Shown: positions 35,123-46,336 of the stretch, piece after piece
How the letters are laid out: each line of letters opens with the position of its first letter
How positions within the stretch are numbered: position 1 is the first letter of the stretch
Position numbers and translations under genes: made by a program
Assembly (NCBI GenBank): GCA_963747005.1
Contig: CAVVDT010000005.1
Coordinates: forward strand, 62,001-126,000
Length of the DNA stretch: 64,000 bases
Reading direction: 5' to 3'
Origin: CAVVDT01 sp963747005
GTDB taxonomy: Bacteria; Pseudomonadota; Alphaproteobacteria; Rhizobiales; Aestuariivirgaceae
Notes under the pieces: generated by a model
What the model was told of the DNA's origin: nothing
The model's input: the letters and a program-made list of their open reading frames with translations, nothing else
Database searches by the model: none

Positions 35123-36334
35123 TCAGAGACCGCCTTCGATGACCGTCAATAGCGGATGGTCGCGCTGCTCCACCAGTTCGGCCACGCGGTCGCCGACAGC
35201 CTCGATGCCGCCCAGCATCGACAGCGCATTGGCGGCCGAGGGCAGCGGCTGGTCAGGCAGTCTTGTGAGTGCCGCAGCGAGCTTTTCCGGATCCTGGGCC
35301 TCGCCTGGATGCAGCATGGAGACCAGCCCCAGTTCGGTGGCCCGCGCGGCCCGCACGAACTGTTCCATGCGCGGCTTCATGCGCGGCACCATCAAGGCCC
35401 GCTTGTCGAAGGAAAGGAGTTCGCAAAACGTATTGTAGCCGCACATGCCGACCACGGCGCGGCTGTCGTCGATCAGCTTCTCCAGCCGGTTGTCGAACTC
35501 GATGAGCCGCACCCGCGAGGAACCCGCGGCACGGCGAGTGATGGCCTCGCGCTCCTCGGCCGGCATGAACGGCCCGAGCACCATCACCGCATCGAGCGGA
35601 ATGCCGGGGTCGGCCTCGTAGGCGGCGAGCGTCTGCAGGATGAGCTCGCTGCCATCGCCGCCGCCGCCGGTGGTGACGAGGATGAAGTCGCCGCCGATGG
35701 TGCTGGAGCGCGACCCGGCATGGGGCACGGTGCGTTCCAGAAACCCGGTGTAGCGGACCCGGCCGGCAATCGGCGCGGGGACGTCCAGGCCGGTCAGCGG
35801 GTTCCAGAAATCGGCAGGACCGTAGACCCATATCTGGTGATAGAGCTCGCCGATCTTGCGCATCAGGTCCTTGCGCCGCCACTCCGGCTCCAGCAGTTCG
35901 GGGCTGTCCATGACGTCACGCAGGCCAAGGATCAACGTGGTGCCGCGCGGCTTCAGCACATGCAGCGTCTCTTCCAGTTCGCCCCGCAGGCCGACCGGCT
36001 CCTTGTCGACGATGAAAATGTCCGGATCGAACGAGCGCGCGGTATCGCGGATCATGGCAGCGCGCATGGAAAGCGTCTCGTCGAGGTCGATATGGCGGTC
36101 GATGGAGGTGTATTCGCCGGAATGCAGCTTGATGACGCTGGGGATCTTGACGAAGTCCACCCGCGCCTTGAAGTCGAAGGCCCCGGCAATGGGCGAGCCG
36201 GAGACGATGAGGACGTGCAGCCCCTTGAAGCGCTCGACAAGCGCGTGCGCAATCGTCCGGCAACGGCGTAAATGGCCGAGGCCGAACGTATCGTGGCTGT
36301 ACATCAATATGCGCGCGTGATCGAGCCGCTCCAT
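35123..36334 (-). CDS. Predicted glycosyltransferase, COG4671-like
   Basis: 403 residues, first gene of the glycosyltransferase operon. ILMYSHDTFGLGHLRRCRTI is the GxGH(L)RR acceptor loop shared with MurG-like enzymes, followed by IDRHIDLDETLSMRAAMIRD and DIFIVDKEPVGLRGELEE that typify this family. The donor half has FILVTTGGGGDGSELILQTL and AVVGMCGYNTFCELLSFDKR then ALMVPRMKPRMEQ. Members often lie beside other glycosyltransferases and polysaccharide deacetylase-like genes; both occur in this window. Substrate not known. Confidence 0.78.
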   Translation of the reverse strand: MERLDHARILMYSHDTFGLGHLRRCRTIAHALVERFKGLHVLIVSGSPIAGAFDFKARVDFVKIPSVIKLHSGEYTSIDRHIDLDETLSMRAAMIRDTARSFDPDIFIVDKEPVGLRGELEETLHVLKPRGTTLILGLRDVMDSPELLEPEWRRKDLMRKIGELYHQIWVYGPADFWNPLTGLDVPAPIAGRVRYTGFLERTVPHAGSRSSTIGGDFILVTTGGGGDGSELILQTLAAYEADPGIPLDAVMVLGPFMPAEEREAITRRAAGSSRVRLIEFDNRLEKLIDDSRAVVGMCGYNTFCELLSFDKRALMVPRMKPRMEQFVRAARATELGLVSMLHPGEAQDPEKLAAALTRLPDQPLPSAANALSMLGGIEAVGDRVAELVEQRDHPLLTVIEGGL

Positions 36335-36516
36335 CGCCGCTTACCTGGAATCAATCGCGGATTTCGTGCCGAGCCTGAAGCTTCGTGCGCTTGGCTTTGT
36401 GGAACCTCCCCGCTCCTCTCGTGGCGCACTATGCCACAAGCGGGCGGACAGACAAAGGGGGTTCGGCGCCGTCGCCATCGCCTCTGCTTGCCTTGAAAAT
36501 ATCGTTTGCGAACAAG

Positions 36517-37698
36517 TTACTTGTAGGGATCGGCTGCATCGCGCAGGCCGTCGCCGAGGAAGTTGAAGGTGAGGATCACCAGGATCACCGGCACCACTGG
36601 CGCCAACAGCCAGGGATAGAGCGCCACCACGTTGATGTTCTGCGCCGCGTTCAAGAGGACGCCCCAACTGGTGATGGGCGGACGCAGGCCGAGGCCGAGA
36701 AAGCTCAGTGCCGTTTCACCGAGGATCATGGTGGGAATGGAGATGGTGGCCGTGGCGATCAGATGGCTCATGAAGCCGGGCACCAGATGCCGTGCGATGA
36801 TGCGCCGCGGGCGTGCACCCATGAGCTGGGCCGCCAGCACGTAATCCTCCTCGCGCAGGGCCAGAAGCTTCGAGCGCACCGAGCGCGCCAGCCCGGTCCA
36901 GTCGATGAGGCCGAGAATGATGGTGATGGCGAAATAGATCACGACCGGGCTCCAGGTCACCGGCATGATGGCCGCCAGCGCCAGCCACAAAGGTATGGAC
37001 GGTATTGACTGCAGCACCTCGATGATCCGCTGGATGACGAGGTCGGCGATGCCGCCGTAATAGCCCGCCAGCCCGCCGATGGAAATGCCGAGGGTAAAGC
37101 TGATGAAGATTCCGAAAAGGCCGATGGTGAGCGAAATCCGCGCCCCGTAGATCATCCGCGAGATCACGTCGCGGCCCAGCCGGTCGGTGCCCAGCAGGAA
37201 CATGGTGCCGCCATCGGCCGGACACACAATATGGAAGGAGCCGGGGACGAGGCCGAGATAATTATAGTGGTCGCCAAGGCAGAAAAAGCGAAGTTTTTCC
37301 ACCCTTTTGGGGTCTACGGTGTAAACGCGCTTCAACGTATTCATGTCGAGCGTCTGCTTGGTGCCGTAGACGAAGGGCCCGACGAACTCACCGGCATGGA
37401 ACAGATGCAGACGCTGCGGCGGGGCGTAGATCGCCCCGATGTTGCGTGATTCCAGGTTGTAGGGCGCCAGGAACTCGCAGAACAGAATCGAGGTGTAAAG
37501 GATGGCCAGGAATACTCCCGACCACAGGGCGAGCTTGTGGCGCTTGAATTTCCACCACATGAGCCGCCACTGCGAGGCCATGAAGACGCGCTCCTGCTGC
37601 GGCGTCAGTTCCTCGATGGACATCGGGTTGAAGGGCGCCGCGGAGACAAAATGGCCAAGCGGCGCACCCGGAGCCGGAAGCGGCGAAGAGGTCGTCAT
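36517..37698 (-). CDS. Peptide/nickel-type ABC transporter permease (OppC-like)
   Basis: 393 residues, last gene of a four-gene importer operon. The start is a long cytoplasmic tail, then the first helix (KLALWSGVFLAILYTSILFC) and an extended periplasmic loop of about 110 residues (with CLGDHYNYLGLVPG and the LLGTDRLGRDVISRMIYGAR entry motif). The binding-protein-dependent permease domain ends with EEDYVLAAQLMGARPRRIIA, the EAA coupling loop, and ILTFNFLGDGLRDAADPY, the OppC signature end. Its ATG overlaps the OppB-like stop by four bases. Confidence 0.9.
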   Translation of the reverse strand: MTTSSPLPAPGAPLGHFVSAAPFNPMSIEELTPQQERVFMASQWRLMWWKFKRHKLALWSGVFLAILYTSILFCEFLAPYNLESRNIGAIYAPPQRLHLFHAGEFVGPFVYGTKQTLDMNTLKRVYTVDPKRVEKLRFFCLGDHYNYLGLVPGSFHIVCPADGGTMFLLGTDRLGRDVISRMIYGARISLTIGLFGIFISFTLGISIGGLAGYYGGIADLVIQRIIEVLQSIPSIPLWLALAAIMPVTWSPVVIYFAITIILGLIDWTGLARSVRSKLLALREEDYVLAAQLMGARPRRIIARHLVPGFMSHLIATATISIPTMILGETALSFLGLGLRPPITSWGVLLNAAQNINVVALYPWLLAPVVPVILVILTFNFLGDGLRDAADPYK

Positions 37699-38693
37699 TT
37701 GGTGCTGCCTCCCTGCAGGCGAATGCGCGGATCGAGGAAGGCGAGCGCGATGTCGGAGATCAGAACGCCGATCACCGTCAGGAAGGCCAGCACCATCAGG
37801 AACGAGCCGGCCAGATACATGTCCTGGCTGCGCAGGGCCTGCACGAGCAGCGGTCCCGTGGTCTGCAGCGACAAGACGATGGCCGTCACCTCGGCGCCGG
37901 AAATCAGGCTCGGGAGGATCGAGCCGATGTCGGAAATGAAGAAGTTGAGCGCCATGCGCAAGGGGTATTTCACCAGCGCCCGGAACGGCGGAAGGCCCTT
38001 GGCCTTGGCGGTGACGACATACTGCTTTTGCAGTTCATCGAGCAGGTTGGCCCTGAGCCGGCGGATCATGCCGGCGGTGTGCGAGGTGCCGATGATGATG
38101 ACGGGAATCCACAAATGGTCGAGCACCGACAGGAACTTGGGCCAGCTCATCGGCTGGTTGATGAACTTGTCGGCCATCAGGCCGCCTATGGAGGTGCCAA
38201 ACCACAGGTTGGCCAGGTACATGAAAATCAGCGCCAGGAGGAAGTTCGGCGTGGCGAGACCGATGAGGCCGAGGAAGGTGAGACCGTAATCGCCCCAACT
38301 GTACTGGCGCGTTGCGGAATACATGCCTATCGGAAAGGCGATGAGCCAGGTGAAGATGATGGTGACGAACGAAACGAGCATCGACAGATAGATGCGATCG
38401 CCGATGAGCTTGGTGACCGGCAGCTGATACTCGAAGGAATAGCCGAAGTCGCCATGCAGCATGCCCCACACCCAGACGAAATAGCGTTCGGCCGGGGGCT
38501 TGTCGAAGCCGTACTCCTTGCGCAGGTAGGCGATCTGCTGCATGTCGACCGATTCGCCCTGCGCCTGGAGCTCGGCCACATAGCTCTCGAAATAGTCGCC
38601 GGGTGGCAGCTCGATGATGGTGAACACCAGCGCCGAGATGATCGCCAGCGTGGGGATCATCACCAGGATGCGGCGGATGATGTAGCGGAACAT
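37695..38693 (-). CDS. Peptide/nickel-type ABC transporter permease (OppB-like)
   Basis: 332 residues. RYIIRRILVMIPTLAIISAL is the usual OppB/DppB start, followed by a periplasmic segment (YLRKEYGFDKPPAERYFVWV) and the permease domain with coupling loop YVVTAKAKGLPPFRALVKYP. The end (FLTVIGVLISDIALAFLDPR IRL) is characteristic. It lies 11 bases after the binding-protein gene and overlaps the second permease. Confidence 0.9.
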   Translation of the reverse strand: MFRYIIRRILVMIPTLAIISALVFTIIELPPGDYFESYVAELQAQGESVDMQQIAYLRKEYGFDKPPAERYFVWVWGMLHGDFGYSFEYQLPVTKLIGDRIYLSMLVSFVTIIFTWLIAFPIGMYSATRQYSWGDYGLTFLGLIGLATPNFLLALIFMYLANLWFGTSIGGLMADKFINQPMSWPKFLSVLDHLWIPVIIIGTSHTAGMIRRLRANLLDELQKQYVVTAKAKGLPPFRALVKYPLRMALNFFISDIGSILPSLISGAEVTAIVLSLQTTGPLLVQALRSQDMYLAGSFLMVLAFLTVIGVLISDIALAFLDPRIRLQGGSTK

Positions 38694-38704
38694 CTTCCCC
38701 TGCC

Positions 38705-40605
38705 CTATTTGGCCGAGAACCAGAACGTGTCGGGCATATAGATCCCGAAATAGGCACCCGGGTCGAAGGAATAGACCCCCTGATGCGGCACGTTGTGCAG
38801 CCGCCTCGACACCACGACCGGCTGCATGGTGGCGTTCACCGTACCGATGGTGAACACCTCATCAGCGTTGATCTGGAGGATCTTTTTCCAGGCCGCCTCG
38901 CGACCCTCCGGCGTGGAGGAATGGCGCCAGGCGGAATATTCCTTCATCAGGTCCTCGGCCGCGGGCATGTCGGGCTTCTGGCCCTTGGCGCCGTTGGCCT
39001 CGAAATAGAGCCCCCACTGCGGCCATTGCAACTGCGCCTCGGAGGTGGGCACGAACTCGGCCGGGTTCATGTCCGGCGTGCACAAGGCGTTGTCGACGCC
39101 CGACCACACGGTCATCATGGCATCGCCGGACATGGCGCGCGAGCGCAGCATGTCGCGCTGTGAGGCCTTGATGAACAGTTTTACACCGATCTTCTTCCAG
39201 TAATCGGTGACCAGCTGCAGCACGTCGGTCTGCAACGTGCTTTCGCCGGCCGTCTCGACGACAATCTCGATGCGACGACCATCCGGCAGCAGGCGATAGC
39301 CGTCCGGGCCGCGCTTGGTCAGGCCGATCTCGTCAAGCAGCTTGTTGGCCCTCGCCAGATCGAGGCTGGCATAGGCGTTACGCAGACTGTCGCTGTAGAA
39401 CGGGCTTTCCGGCAACACCGTGTTGGCGCTGGGACTGGCAAGGCCAAAGAAAACCACCTGGTTGATCTCGTCACGATTGATGGCGAGCGACAGGGCGCGA
39501 CGGAAGCGGGCATCGCGGAACAGCTTGCGCCACACGGGGTCGGTGACGTTGAGGTTGGGCAGAAGTGCCACCGCCGAGCCGCCGCCGTTCTTCCACAGGT
39601 AGACATCGTAGCCGGAGCGCTGCTCGGCCTCCTTCAGGAAGGTGTAGTTGTCAAAGCGCAGATAGCGAGCCTGCAGGTCGACCTCGCCGGTGCCTGTCTT
39701 GGCCGGGATGAGATCGCCGGAGGCGACAGTCATGATCACCGCATCGGCATAGGGAAGCTGGTGACCGGCCGTATCGACGCGGTGATAATAGGGATTGCGC
39801 TTGAACACGAAGCGGTCGGTGGGCATCGTCGAGGTGTTCATCCACGGCTCGAGCGTCGGCAGGTCGGGGTTTTCCGGACGGTACTGGCGCGACATGCGGA
39901 TGAACAGGTTGCTCCAGCTCCTTACCTGCGCATCCGCCACCATCTTGGCGAGCTTGGCCGCGTCCTGGTACTTGGGGTGGAACTGCTTCAGGTAATGGGC
40001 AGGCATGGCGAGATAAAGCGGCCGGGCGCTCGCCAGCGCCGGCAGGAAGTCGGGATTGGGCGCGTCCCATTCAAAGCGCACCGTTTCGGGATCGATGACG
40101 GTAAAGCGCGGCGGCTTGCCGTCCACCAGCATTTCGCGCGGCGGGCCGGAAGGCCTCAGGTCGTTGTTGTTGATGACATCTTCCCAGGTGAAGCGAATGT
40201 CCTCGGCGGTGAAGGGCGTGCCGTCCGACCATTTGTGGCCGGGGCGCAGGTGAAAGGTAAAAATGCGTCCATCCTGCACGTCGAAGGACTTCAGGATGTC
40301 GGGGACGATGCGGTATTCCTTGTTGAACACAACGAAGCGGGCATAGCCGTATACCGTCATCATGCGGATGTCCTTGGGCGAGCCCATCAGCATGTGGATG
40401 ACACCACCGGGCTTGCCCACCTCACGCCCCATGGCCTGCAGGTCGAGCACGCGCGGCGTTTCGGGCAGCCGCTGCGCCACCGGCGGCAGCTTGCCGGCCG
40501 CCACGTCGGCGGCCAGCGACGGCGTTTCGATGTAGTCCACCGCCTGGGCCGATACGGTCCAGACAAGGGAGAAGGCGACAACCAGAAGTCCTGCCAAACG
40601 ATGAA

Positions 40606-40609
<4 letters not shown>
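38705..40609 (-). CDS. Extracellular solute-binding protein, family 5 (peptide-type)
   Basis: 634 residues, larger than classic OppA (about 540). Signal peptide LAGLLVVAFSLVWTVSAQAV. Family-5 motifs: FTFHLRPGHKWSDGTPFTAE then DIRFTWEDVIN, and FRRALSLAINRDEINQVVFF. The early part (GGVIHMLMGSPKDIRMMTVY) and the late MPAAEDLMKEYSAWRHSSTP resemble a branch common in Hyphomicrobiales whose ligands are not settled (peptides, opines, sugars). It overlaps the fused ATPase gene by four bases. Confidence 0.88.
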
Positions 40610-42516
<1,907 letters not shown>

Positions 42517-42714
42517 ATGAGTGCCTTATCCCCCCAAACCTAACAAGACCCGGTCCGGACAGCTTGCACTCTCCGCGACACTCAATCAGACCGCTCCCTC
42601 TCTCCCTCACGGCCTTGTTACCATCGACCCATGACCTCTGTCGAGCCATTCCCTCGGATCGAATGTTCAGCATTGCCATCTATTTCATTGCGCCATCCGG
42701 AAAAGCCGGGAAAG

Positions 42715-43833
42715 ATGCCTTTCGTGCCCATGCATATCGCCTTTTACGCCCCGCTCAAACCTCCCGGCCATCCGGTGCCATCCGGCGACCGCAAGATGGC
42801 GCGCCAGCTCGTCGCCGCCCTCGAGGCGGGCGGGCACCGGGTCGAAATCGCATCCGAACTCAGGATGTTCGCAGCCCTTCCCCATGACGCCGACATCCTG
42901 GCGCCGGCAAGGCGCGAGGCCGAGACCATCATCGCGCGCTGGCGCGAACCGGGCTTCCGCCCGCCGGATCTGTGGTTCAGCTATCATCCCTATTACAAGG
43001 CCCCCGATATCATCGGCCCCGTCATCTGCCGTCATTTTGGTATCGCCTATGTGACGGCGGAGGCCTCCTTTGCCGCCAAGCGCGACCGCGACCAATGGCG
43101 CGACAGCCAGGCGCTGGTGAGCGACGGCATCCGTCTCGCCGAACTCAATTTCTGCTTCACGCCGGGCGATGCCGAAGGTCTGGCGCGCATTGCCGATGCC
43201 GGGCGCATCGCCATGCTGGCTCCGTTTATCGATGTCACGATGAATGCCAGGCCGGCAAGGCATTTTCTGCACCAGCCGCTGCGGCTGGTGAGCGTGGCCA
43301 TGATGCGCCCTGGCGTAAAGGTCGAGTCCTACCGCTTTCTGGCTGCCGCCCTCGCCTGCCTCGACGGCATCGACTGGCGCTTGAGCGTGGCGGGCGCCGG
43401 GCCCTCGATGCCCGAGGTGCGCCAGGCGTTTGCCGGATTGGGGGAAAGCCGCGTCGATTTCGTGGGCGAACTCGAGCCGTCAGCCGTCAGGGACCTTCTG
43501 GAGGACAGCGACCTTTTCGTGTGGCCGGGTTTCGGGGAGGCTTACGGGCTTGCCTATCTGGAAGCCCAAGCCGCCGGGTTGCCGGTAGTGGCGCTCGCAA
43601 CGCACGGGGTGCCGAGCGTCGTGCAGCACGGGGAAACGGGACTTCTGGTCCCCGCAGCCGAGCCCGACGCCTTCGCTGCGGCCATCACGCATATCGCCAA
43701 GGATCCGGCGCTGCATGCAAGGTTGTCGCGCGCCGCCCGGCGCTTTGTCGTCGAGGAGCGCTCGCTAGCCGCGGCGGCCGCGACGCTCGACCGGCATCTG
43801 GCGCCGCTGGCCGCCAGGGAGGTGGCGCGATGA
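42715..43833 (+). CDS. GT4-type glycosyltransferase
   Basis: 372 residues from ATG 42715; starts at 42730 or further upstream are possible because no start has a strong ribosome site. HIAFYAPLKPPGHPVPSGDR is a typical opening of GT4 enzymes that take a GDP- or UDP-sugar; the donor site is DLFVWPGFGEAYGLAYLEAQ then AAGLPVVALATHGVPSVVQH (the EX7E motif is EAYGLAYLE). Overlaps the deacetylase-like gene by four bases (ATGA), so the two act together. Divergent from the peptide importer operon. Confidence 0.82.
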   Translation: MPFVPMHIAFYAPLKPPGHPVPSGDRKMARQLVAALEAGGHRVEIASELRMFAALPHDADILAPARREAETIIARWREPGFRPPDLWFSYHPYYKAPDIIGPVICRHFGIAYVTAEASFAAKRDRDQWRDSQALVSDGIRLAELNFCFTPGDAEGLARIADAGRIAMLAPFIDVTMNARPARHFLHQPLRLVSVAMMRPGVKVESYRFLAAALACLDGIDWRLSVAGAGPSMPEVRQAFAGLGESRVDFVGELEPSAVRDLLEDSDLFVWPGFGEAYGLAYLEAQAAGLPVVALATHGVPSVVQHGETGLLVPAAEPDAFAAAITHIAKDPALHARLSRAARRFVVEERSLAAAAATLDRHLAPLAAREVAR

Positions 43834-44606
43834 CGGCGCCCGGCGACTGGGCACCGGTGGAGGTCGAGCTTCGGCACTGGGCCGAGGCCGGCCGGGCGGC
43901 CCGGCTGTGGCTCAGGGACGACGATGCGGTTGCCGTGACGCCCGCCCTGCAGCGGCTGGCGGCCATGACCCGCAATGCTGCGGTGCCGACCATGCTCGCC
44001 GTCATCCCCGCCGGTGCCGAGCCGGCGCTCGCCGACTTCGTGGTGCGGCAGCTACAGTGGCGGGTGGCGGTGCATGGCTTCGCCCACACCAATTATGCCT
44101 CCATGTTCGCAAAGAAGGCCGAACTTGGCGCCCATCGGCCGCTCGATGTGGTGCTGGCCGACATCGCCCGTGGGCTCGACTGGCTCGACGGGCTGTTCGC
44201 AGCCAAGCTGGCGCCGATGCTGGTGCCGCCGTGGAACCGGATCGATCAGGCCGTGGTCAAGGAACTGCCACGCCTGGGCATAGAAGCGCTGTCGGCATTC
44301 GGTCCCGAACCCGGGGGGCTGGTACCGGGACCGCTGCGCCTCAATACCCACGTGGACATCATCGACTGGGGCGGCAACCGTGGCGGCCACGATCACGATT
44401 TGCTGATTGCCCGGCTGGCAAAGAGCCTGGCGCAAGCGCGGGCGGCAGGCGGGCGGCCGGTCGGCATTCTCAGCCACCATCTGGTGCACGACGCCACGGC
44501 CTGGGGCTTTCTTGAGGCACTGATTGGTTTTGTGGGCCCGCGCAGCGACATCGGTTGGTGGCCGCCCGATCGCGCCCTGTCGGGATCGCTCAACCGCTTC
44601 GGATGA
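43830..44606 (+). CDS. Polysaccharide deacetylase-like protein (paralogue 2)
   Basis: 258 residues. Same family as 17741-18523: LWLRDDDAVAVTPALQRL aligns with WWRDDDAAALTPPLDRL, and HGFAHTNYASM, LVPPWNRID and LSHHLVHD match the other motifs. No signal peptide, so it is cytoplasmic by sequence. It is coupled to a glycosyltransferase, suggesting it removes an acetyl group from a sugar that is still on its carrier. Activity not shown. Confidence 0.72.
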   Translation: MTAPGDWAPVEVELRHWAEAGRAARLWLRDDDAVAVTPALQRLAAMTRNAAVPTMLAVIPAGAEPALADFVVRQLQWRVAVHGFAHTNYASMFAKKAELGAHRPLDVVLADIARGLDWLDGLFAAKLAPMLVPPWNRIDQAVVKELPRLGIEALSAFGPEPGGLVPGPLRLNTHVDIIDWGGNRGGHDHDLLIARLAKSLAQARAAGGRPVGILSHHLVHDATAWGFLEALIGFVGPRSDIGWWPPDRALSGSLNRFG

Positions 44607-44632
44607 TGGCTGGAGGGCCGTATCGCGCCAGT

Positions 44633-44682
44633 TCAACTGTCTCTGACGGCAACGTGATTTACAGTTGAGCGACCTGTCAGAG
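44633..44682 (+). promoter_or_regulatory. Two interleaved inverted repeats upstream of the bufferin operon
   Basis: TCAACTGT (44633-44640) pairs with ACAGTTGA (44661-44668), and CTCTGAC (44641-44647) pairs with GTCAGAG (44676-44682). The pairs interleave, so as RNA they would form either alternative hairpins or a tight pseudoknot; as DNA they could be two operators. Located 90-140 bases before the first precursor gene. No clear promoter consensus was found in 44607-44771. Confidence 0.3.
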
Positions 44683-44771
44683 TAGGTTTTACCGCATCCG
44701 GAGCGCGGGAAGACAATATCCACCGGGGTCCGGCCCACGATGTACCTTAGTCCCATGAGGAGGGAAAGCGA

Positions 44772-45056
44772 ATGTCCACCACCGCCAAAACCGTTACAGC
44801 TCTTGCCCTGGCCGGCGCGCTCGGCGCGGCCTTGACCGCCAGCTATGCTCCGACCCCGGCAGCGGCTGCCGGCCAGGAGAAATGCTACGGCGTTGCCCTG
44901 AAGGGCCAGAACGACTGCAAGGCGGGCATGCACGATTGCGCCGGCATGTCGACCATGGACTATGACGGCCAGTCGTTCAAGCTCGTGCCCACCGGCACCT
45001 GCGTCACCATGAAGACGCCCCATGGCATGGGCATGCTGGAGCCCATGAAGGGCTGA
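44772..45056 (+). CDS. bufA1: Bufferin precursor (BufA1/DUF2282 family), copy 1
   Basis: 94 residues after a GAGGAGGGAAAG ribosome site. Signal peptide VTALALAGALGAALTASYAP followed by the DUF2282 core EKCYGVALKGQNDCKAGMHD, with four cysteines in the mature region (KCYG, DCKAG, DCAGM, GTCVT). In bufferins such cysteines are turned into thiooxazoles by the DUF692 enzyme BufB with BufC, and the peptide then chelates copper in the periplasm. It heads the operon and is separated from the second copy by a strong hairpin. Copy 1 has a Met-rich end (PHGMGMLEPMKG) that copy 2 lacks. Confidence 0.88.
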   Translation: MSTTAKTVTALALAGALGAALTASYAPTPAAAAGQEKCYGVALKGQNDCKAGMHDCAGMSTMDYDGQSFKLVPTGTCVTMKTPHGMGMLEPMKG

Positions 45057-45069
45057 GCGATAGCTTGAA

Positions 45070-45106
45070 AGCGGGCGCGGTCCCGGTTTCCGGGACCGCG
45101 CCCGCT
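45070..45106 (+). terminator. 17-bp hairpin between the two bufferin precursor genes
   Basis: Perfect 17-base arms at 45070-45086 and 45090-45106 with loop TTT; almost all G-C. The tail ATCTTGAG has no long T-run. It is likely a partial terminator or mRNA-stabilising stem that lets the first precursor be made in excess of the downstream enzymes. Confidence 0.6.
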
Positions 45107-45152
45107 ATCTTGAGCGATCCTTGCCCCCGATTCTGAAGATGAATATTGACAG

Positions 45153-45443
45153 ATGAAGTCTACGGCCACCGCCCTGTCCTCTCTTGTGCTGGCTGGCGCG
45201 CTCGCCACCGCCTTTACCGCACTCGCCACCGGCCCGGCCGTGGCCGCGGGCATGGAGAAATGTTACGGTATCGCGCTGAAGGGCCAGAACGACTGCAAGG
45301 CGGGCGAAGGCACCTCCTGTGCCGGGACATCCACCATCGACTATCAGGGCAACGCCTGGAAACTGGTGCCCGAGGGCACCTGCACCACCACCCGGACGCC
45401 CTTCGGCCCCGGTTCGCTTGAGGAAATCAAGCGGCCGGCATGA
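45153..45443 (+). CDS. bufA1: Bufferin precursor (BufA1/DUF2282 family), copy 2
   Basis: 96 residues. Signal peptide LVLAGALATAFTALATGPAVAA then EKCYGIALKGQNDCKAGEGT, nearly the same as copy 1 through the first two Cys; the four core cysteines are kept (KCYG, DCKAG, SCAGT, GTCTT). The end differs (RTPFGPGSLEEIKRPA), acidic and without Met. Its stop overlaps the bufB start by four bases, so this copy is the one coupled to the enzyme. Two distinct precursors served by one enzyme pair is the notable point. Confidence 0.88.
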   Translation: MKSTATALSSLVLAGALATAFTALATGPAVAAGMEKCYGIALKGQNDCKAGEGTSCAGTSTIDYQGNAWKLVPEGTCTTTRTPFGPGSLEEIKRPA

Positions 45444-46336
45444 ACGAGAAAGCAACTGCCATGGCGACGCCAGCAACCATCGCCCCGCATGCCGGCATCG
45501 GGCTGAAGCCGCAGCATTACGACGACATCCTCAAGGACCGTCCACCCTTCGGCTTCTTCGAGGTGCATGCGGAGAACTACATGGGTGCCGGCGGACCGCC
45601 GCATCACTATCTTTCCCGCATCCGCGAGCATTACCCGCTTTCGCTGCATGGCGTGGCACTGTCGATCGGCGGCAACCGGCCGCTCGATGCCGACCACCTC
45701 GCCCGCCTCAAAGGTCTGATCGAGCGTTACGAGCCGGGACTGTTTTCGGAGCATCTGGCCTGGTCGACCCACGAGGACGCCTATCTGAGCGACCTCCTCC
45801 CCCTGCCCTATACCGCCGAAACGCTGGCGCATGTATGTGCCCACATCGACGAGGCCCAGGAAGCCGTGGGGCGCACCCTGCTGCTGGAGAACCCCTCGAC
45901 CTATGTGCAGTTCACCGACAGCACCATGGGCGAGATCGAATTCCTGCGCGAGATCGTCGCCCGCACCGGTTGCGGGCTGCTGCTCGACGTCAACAACGTC
46001 TTCGTGCAGGCGAAGAACCATCACTTCGACCCGCGCGCCTATATCGACGACTTCCCGGTCGAGCACGTGGGCGAAATCCATCTGGCCGGTCACGACGAAC
46101 GGCTCGACGATGCAGGCGCGCCGCTGCTCATCGATGCCCACGGTTCGCCGGTCGCCGATCTGGTGTGGGCGCTCTATGAACACACCATCGCGCGCAGCGG
46201 CCCGGTGCCGACCCTCATCGAGCGCGATGCCAACGTGCCGCCACTCGATCAACTCATCGCCGAAGCCGGACGCGCCGAGGCGATCCTTGCGGCCGCGGCA
46301 GGACGCGGCAAGCCCTCCCTGGCGGCAGCGGAGTGA
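45440..46336 (+). CDS. bufB: Bufferin-modifying MNIO enzyme (BufB, DUF692)
   Basis: 298 residues. DUF692/MbnB-like TIM-barrel oxidase with a di- or tri-iron site; metal-binding motifs seen in order are FFEVHAENYMG, YPLSLHGVALSIGGNRPL, FSEHLAWS, TLLLENPSTYVQFT, LLDVNNVFVQAKNH, GEIHLAGHDE, LIDAHGSPVAD and TLIERDANVPPLDQL, the full family set. It modifies precursor cysteines together with BufC. The start could be ATG 45440 or ATG 45461 (MATPATIAP). Overlaps bufC by four bases. Confidence 0.93.
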   Translation: MNEKATAMATPATIAPHAGIGLKPQHYDDILKDRPPFGFFEVHAENYMGAGGPPHHYLSRIREHYPLSLHGVALSIGGNRPLDADHLARLKGLIERYEPGLFSEHLAWSTHEDAYLSDLLPLPYTAETLAHVCAHIDEAQEAVGRTLLLENPSTYVQFTDSTMGEIEFLREIVARTGCGLLLDVNNVFVQAKNHHFDPRAYIDDFPVEHVGEIHLAGHDERLDDAGAPLLIDAHGSPVADLVWALYEHTIARSGPVPTLIERDANVPPLDQLIAEAGRAEAILAAAAGRGKPSLAAAE

